A DNA stretch of 8,221 nucleotides from Gammaproteobacteria bacterium (GTDB taxonomy: Bacteria > Pseudomonadota > Gammaproteobacteria > SMWH01). Location: assembly GCA_004357005.1 (NCBI GenBank), contig SMWH01000078.1, positions 1 to 8,221 of the forward strand. Direction: 5' to 3'. The notes beneath the pieces were generated by a model, which was not told the DNA's origin, did not search any database, and was given only the letters and a program-made list of their open reading frames with translations. The translations under genes and the position numbers were made by a program. This document shows, one piece after another, positions 6,104 through 8,221 of this stretch. Position 1 is the first letter of the stretch, and the number at the start of each line of letters is the position of its first letter.

Positions 6104-6469
6104 TCAGCTGCGGCGGTGGGCTTTTTTCCTGGTGCTTTTCTTTTTCGCAGGGGCCGACGCGGTCTTTTTGGGCGCGCTCGGGCCGTAGTCCCATTCTGCA
6201 AAGGGGAACACCAGCTCATCGCTGTTAAAGGTGAGATAGCGCAGCATGTCAAAGACATAGCGGCTCAGAGCATCACCGAACTGCTTGAGATCGTCGTTGG
6301 TTTTGCCGCTGAGCAGCACGAAACCGAACTGGATCACAACCACGACGCCGATGATGAACTCGGTGATCGTGAAGATCACCGCCAGCAGAATGATGTAGAG
6401 CAGTCTCAGCCAGGTACTGCGCTGGCTGATGTTTTCCTTGAGCTCTTCGGTGTTGATCTGTTCCGCCAT
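6104..6469 (-). CDS. DUF4389 domain membrane protein
   Basis: A 121-aa protein with a short acidic cytosolic N-terminus (MAEQINTEELKENISQ). One long or two close hydrophobic segments follow (about 21-54, LRLLYIILLAVIF onward), then a conserved segment with FGDALSRYVFDMLRYLTFNS (about 64-83) and FPFAEWD (88-94), which is the pattern I associate with DUF4389. The last 25 residues are a Lys/Arg/Ala tail (PKKTASAPAKKK, RKKAHRRS) typical of a disordered cationic region that could bind anionic lipid or nucleic acid. Function is unknown. ATG at 6467-6469 has a good Shine-Dalgarno (AGGGAG on the minus strand, about 8 nt away). It is probably the first gene of a unit with the 70-aa gene and rarD, preceded 76 nt upstream by the DMT transporter gene on the same strand. 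Confidence 0.88.
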   Translation of the reverse strand: MAEQINTEELKENISQRSTWLRLLYIILLAVIFTITEFIIGVVVVIQFGFVLLSGKTNDDLKQFGDALSRYVFDMLRYLTFNSDELVFPFAEWDYGPSAPKKTASAPAKKKSTRKKAHRRS

Positions 6470-6506
6470 GGATTATGTCTCCCTTGTCGCTTGAACCGAA
6501 CTACAG

Positions 6507-6512
6507 ATCATA
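6507..6512 (-). promoter_or_regulatory. Candidate -10 element of the DUF4389-rarD unit
   Basis: On the minus strand TATGAT (complement of 6507-6512) matches the -10 consensus at five of six positions. It lies 37 bp upstream of the DUF4389 ATG, within the 76-bp gap after the DMT transporter. No clear -35 is seen at 16-18 bp; the spacer holds two GCGCGAA repeats, 8 bp apart (6513-6519 and 6521-6527 as read on plus). Confidence 0.4.
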
Positions 6513-6545
6513 GCGCGAATGCGCGAAAAGCTGATATGCCGCAAG

Positions 6546-7535
6546 TCAGTCACATTCCGGGTCCTCGCCCACGGTCGTGGCGTGTACGACCGGCTGGTGG
6601 CTTCGGCCGCCAAGACTGGTGAGCATGGATCCGGCAACCACCATCAACGCGCCGATCCAGCCGGCGGCGGACAGACGTTCCGGCGTCACCAGCTCCGGCC
6701 AGGCGTCTGCTACCACACTGACCGACACCAGCGTCGAGAGGGGCACCAGGGCGAGAATGGCGCTGACTCGCGAAGCTTCCCAATGCTTGAGCGCTTCCGA
6801 GAAGCTGCCGTAAGCACCCAGCGTATTGAGCAGGCAGAACAGGAAAGTCCACAGATGCAGCCCGGATATCCCGCGCAGGCTCGAGGGGGAAGCGAAGGGC
6901 AGAAACAGCACGGCTGACACGCCGTAGATGAAAAACAGCACGAGCGGCGGCCGTACACCATGATTGAGCAGCTGTTTCTGGGCCAGGGCGTAAACGGCCC
7001 AGGTGATGGCGGCGAGTACCATGAGCGTGGCGCCCAGGTAAAAAGTGTCCTTTGGCACGAAAGTAATCTGGAGTTGGTCGCCAAAGAAGAGCGCCATCCC
7101 TGCGATCACGATCCCAAAGCCCAGCCACTGGCTGGCTCCGTAGTGCTCTCCGAACACCCACAGTGCCCCAAGCGCCATGAGCATGGGCGCCAACTGGATG
7201 ATGATCTGCGCGGTGGCCGGGGATGTGTTGTGCATCCCCAGCAGGAAAAGGATGTAGTTGGCGCCCAGGCACAAAGCGGCGGTACTCAGCACCAGCCAGT
7301 CCCGCCGGGTCAGTTCCCGGAAGTGATGCAACTGCCCCGTCCACGCCAGGTAGGCGCCCTGGATCAAAAAGGCGGCCAGGAAGCGGGACCAGGTCAGCGT
7401 CCACGGGTCGAGCACCTCGAGGGTTACCGCCAGCGCCAGGGGCAGGGTGGCCCACAACAACATGGTGCACAGGGCCAGGGAGAGGCCCAGTTGCCAGCGT
7501 CCGCTTGTGGTATGTGGGGTCAAACGACGGTCCAT
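6546..7535 (-). CDS. EamA/DMT family metabolite transporter
   Basis: An inner-membrane permease of 329 aa from the chosen start, built from two EamA repeats with ten predicted helices (about 17-38, 46-66, 80-100, 106-128, 135-152, 165-184, 197-214, 226-246, 257-277, 289-308). Typical EamA positions are visible: LLWATLPLAL near the start, NYILFLLGMHNTSPATAQII, the GE after helix 4 (FGEHYGASQWLGFGIVIAG) and, in repeat two, AYGSFSEALKHWEASRVSAI and LVPLSTLVSV. It is clearly distinct from RarD in sequence. The substrate cannot be inferred; relatives export amino acids, nucleosides or other metabolites. An alternative ATG at 7557-7559 adds eight residues but overlaps a TATTAT that may be the -10 element; the inner ATG at 7533-7535 has GGGG close upstream, so I prefer it. 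The downstream gap to the DUF4389 gene is 76 bp with no evident terminator. Confidence 0.92.
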   Translation of the reverse strand: MDRRLTPHTTSGRWQLGLSLALCTMLLWATLPLALAVTLEVLDPWTLTWSRFLAAFLIQGAYLAWTGQLHHFRELTRRDWLVLSTAALCLGANYILFLLGMHNTSPATAQIIIQLAPMLMALGALWVFGEHYGASQWLGFGIVIAGMALFFGDQLQITFVPKDTFYLGATLMVLAAITWAVYALAQKQLLNHGVRPPLVLFFIYGVSAVLFLPFASPSSLRGISGLHLWTFLFCLLNTLGAYGSFSEALKHWEASRVSAILALVPLSTLVSVSVVADAWPELVTPERLSAAGWIGALMVVAGSMLTSLGGRSHQPVVHATTVGEDPECD

Positions 7536-7557
7536 ATCCCCGCAACGACGAGGGCGC

Positions 7558-7563
7558 ATAATA
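7558..7563 (-). promoter_or_regulatory. Candidate -10 element of the DMT transporter gene
   Basis: TATTAT on the minus strand matches the -10 consensus at five of six positions and would put the start of transcription near 7551, upstream of the inner ATG (7533-7535). The hexamer 17 bp further upstream (GGGCTT) is a poor -35, so this call is tentative. Confidence 0.35.
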
Positions 7564-7620
7564 CTGGGGAAGCACCGAAAAAGCCCTGTTTCCCGTGAGG
7601 CAAGCTGCGGGCCGGCTGGG

Positions 7621-7637
7621 GTTCAGCTACTGTTCAG
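7621..7637 (+). promoter_or_regulatory. Tandem GTTCAG-N5-GTTCAG box (PhoP/OmpR-family type)
   Basis: GTTCAG occurs at 7621-7626 and 7632-7637, an exact direct repeat with 11-bp period (one helical turn). This is the arrangement bound by dimeric OmpR/PhoP-family response regulators, for example the PhoP box (G/T)GTTTA-N5-(G/T)GTTTA. Eleven bp downstream is TAGAGT (7649-7654), a four-of-six -10 hexamer, and there is no -35 match at 17 bp. The box therefore takes the place of a -35, as in PhoP-activated promoters. The regulator identity is inferred. Confidence 0.55.
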
Positions 7638-7648
7638 GAAGGGTGCGA

Positions 7649-7654
7649 TAGAGT
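7649..7654 (+). promoter_or_regulatory. Candidate -10 of the lipoprotein gene
   Basis: TAGAGT lies 11 bp after the tandem GTTCAG box and would start transcription near 7661, about 16 nt before the ATG. On its own it is a weak hexamer; its position relative to the box is the main support. Confidence 0.4.
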
Positions 7655-7676
7655 TGATTCTGGGTAACAGGGTCTA

Positions 7677-8221
7677 ATGACGACGGTTTTCAACAAACTC
7701 GCAATGATGGCAGTGGCGGCTGTCTTTCTGGGGGGCTGTGCGACGACCTACCAGGCCTACTACCCGGCCGACGACGGTTATTACTACTCGGATGACGAGG
7801 GCGCCTACTATTCCGGCGCCTCCGTGTACTACGAAGACGGCTACTACGGCGGCAGCAGCAATGTCTTTGTCGGCGTTGGCTTCAGCTCCGGCCCGGGGTG
7901 GTGGCCGTATTGGGGACCGTTCTGGTATGGCCCCCACAGCGGCTTCTTCTTTAATTTCGGTTACTGGGGACCCTGGTACTCAGGTTTTGTCGGTTGGGGT
8001 TATCCCTGGTGGGGCTGGCCGCATCACCACACGCACTGGGGTTGGCCCAACTATTACTGGGGCTATCCCGGTTATAACGCGGACGTTCGCCGCGAGGTGG
8101 CCCGGGTCGTGAACAACCGTTCCAACCGTCACGCGGCGACCAGCCGGGGCGGAGTGGGTCAGACGCCGACACCCATTGACCCCAAGGGCGCGGGCACGCG
8201 GACCGGCTCGGTACGCGATGA
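7677..8221 (+). CDS. Tyr/Trp/Gly-rich outer-membrane lipoprotein, 3' end outside window
   Basis: The frame opens with ATG at 7677-7679 (AGGG a few nt upstream) and stays open to the right edge, giving 181 complete codons without a stop. The N-terminus is a lipoprotein signal: MTTVFNK, hydrophobic AMMAVAAVF, then lipobox LGGC with Cys21 as the lipidated residue. Ala at +2 means no Asp retention signal, so outer-membrane delivery by Lol is likely. Residues 25-57 are Tyr-rich with Asp/Glu-Gly (YYYSDDEG, YYEDGYYGG). Residues 75-133 are extremely aromatic: 13 Trp in 54 residues, in WGP, WGW and WGYP units, with a His patch at 116-120 (HHHTH). From 135 the composition changes to basic and polar (DVRREVARVVNNRSNRH), probably exposed or disordered. 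Similar low-complexity lipoproteins occur in Proteobacteria without known function. It is divergent from the DMT transporter gene, behind a PhoP-like box. Confidence 0.85.
   Translation, partial: MTTVFNKLAMMAVAAVFLGGCATTYQAYYPADDGYYYSDDEGAYYSGASVYYEDGYYGGSSNVFVGVGFSSGPGWWPYWGPFWYGPHSGFFFNFGYWGPWYSGFVGWGYPWWGWPHHHTHWGWPNYYWGYPGYNADVRREVARVVNNRSNRHAATSRGGVGQTPTPIDPKGAGTRTGSVRD

Noticed and set aside
6069..6194. N-terminal extension of the 70-aa protein to an upstream ATG
   Set aside because: It would overlap the end of the DUF4389 gene by 91 bp. It encodes a Lys/Pro-rich stretch without a fold, whereas the ATG at 6066-6068 has an upstream GGGG and starts the globular part.
6960..7598. 212-codon plus-strand frame opposite the DMT transporter
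   Set aside because: Gln/Gly-rich shadow of membrane-helix codons on the other strand; no start signal.
7951..8172. 73-codon minus-strand frame opposite the lipoprotein
   Set aside because: Shadow of the Trp/Tyr-rich coding sequence. The plus frame has a lipoprotein signal and a ribosome binding site.
1..8221. CRISPR array, tRNA, rRNA, integrase or defence system
   Set aside because: No regularly spaced repeats, cloverleaf, rRNA segment or recombinase/nuclease cluster was seen on either strand; DUF99 alone is not evidence of a defence locus.

Overview
The window looks like chromosomal DNA of a GC-rich gammaproteobacterium, perhaps near Chromatiales/Ectothiorhodospiraceae. This is an inference from the gene set (PepN, RarD, a DUF4389 protein), the codon use and the sigma70-type promoters. 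It contains no rRNA, tRNA, CRISPR array or transposase gene.

Layout. (a) 2-136 (+) is the 3' end of an unidentified gene. A perfect 19-bp inverted repeat (143-217) separates it from a convergent two-gene minus-strand unit: a DUF99/'endonuclease dU' family protein (1166-1723), followed 2 nt later by a PLP-dependent threonine dehydratase/serine racemase-like enzyme (219-1163). (b) A 118-bp divergent spacer carries the promoter of pepN, the M1 aminopeptidase N (1842-4490, +), which ends at a T-tailed terminator. (c) 4608-4726 is a compact control region with a 21-bp perfect dyad, a near-consensus CRP/Vfr site and an extended -10. It precedes a 54-residue exported or membrane peptide gene (4727-4891, +). 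(d) A minus-strand cluster follows, in transcription order: a DMT/EamA transporter (7535 to 6546), a DUF4389 membrane protein (6469 to 6104), a 70-aa protein of unknown function (6068 to 5856) and rarD (5863 to 4955). The last two overlap by 8 bp. (e) At the right edge, divergent from the DMT transporter, starts a lipoprotein gene (7677 to beyond 8221, +) very rich in Tyr and Trp. It sits behind an 11-bp-period tandem repeat, GTTCAG-N5-GTTCAG, spaced like a PhoP/OmpR-family box.

The well-recognised genes are housekeeping: peptide breakdown, amino-acid catabolism and metabolite export. The novelty is in small or poorly known parts. These are the 54-aa peptide with its CRP-type promoter, the PhoP-box-like promoter of the aromatic-rich lipoprotein, the REPIN-like repeat, a mostly archaeal DUF99 family in a bacterial operon, and the uncharacterised 70-aa protein coupled to RarD. 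I see no clear new multi-gene defence or mobile system here.
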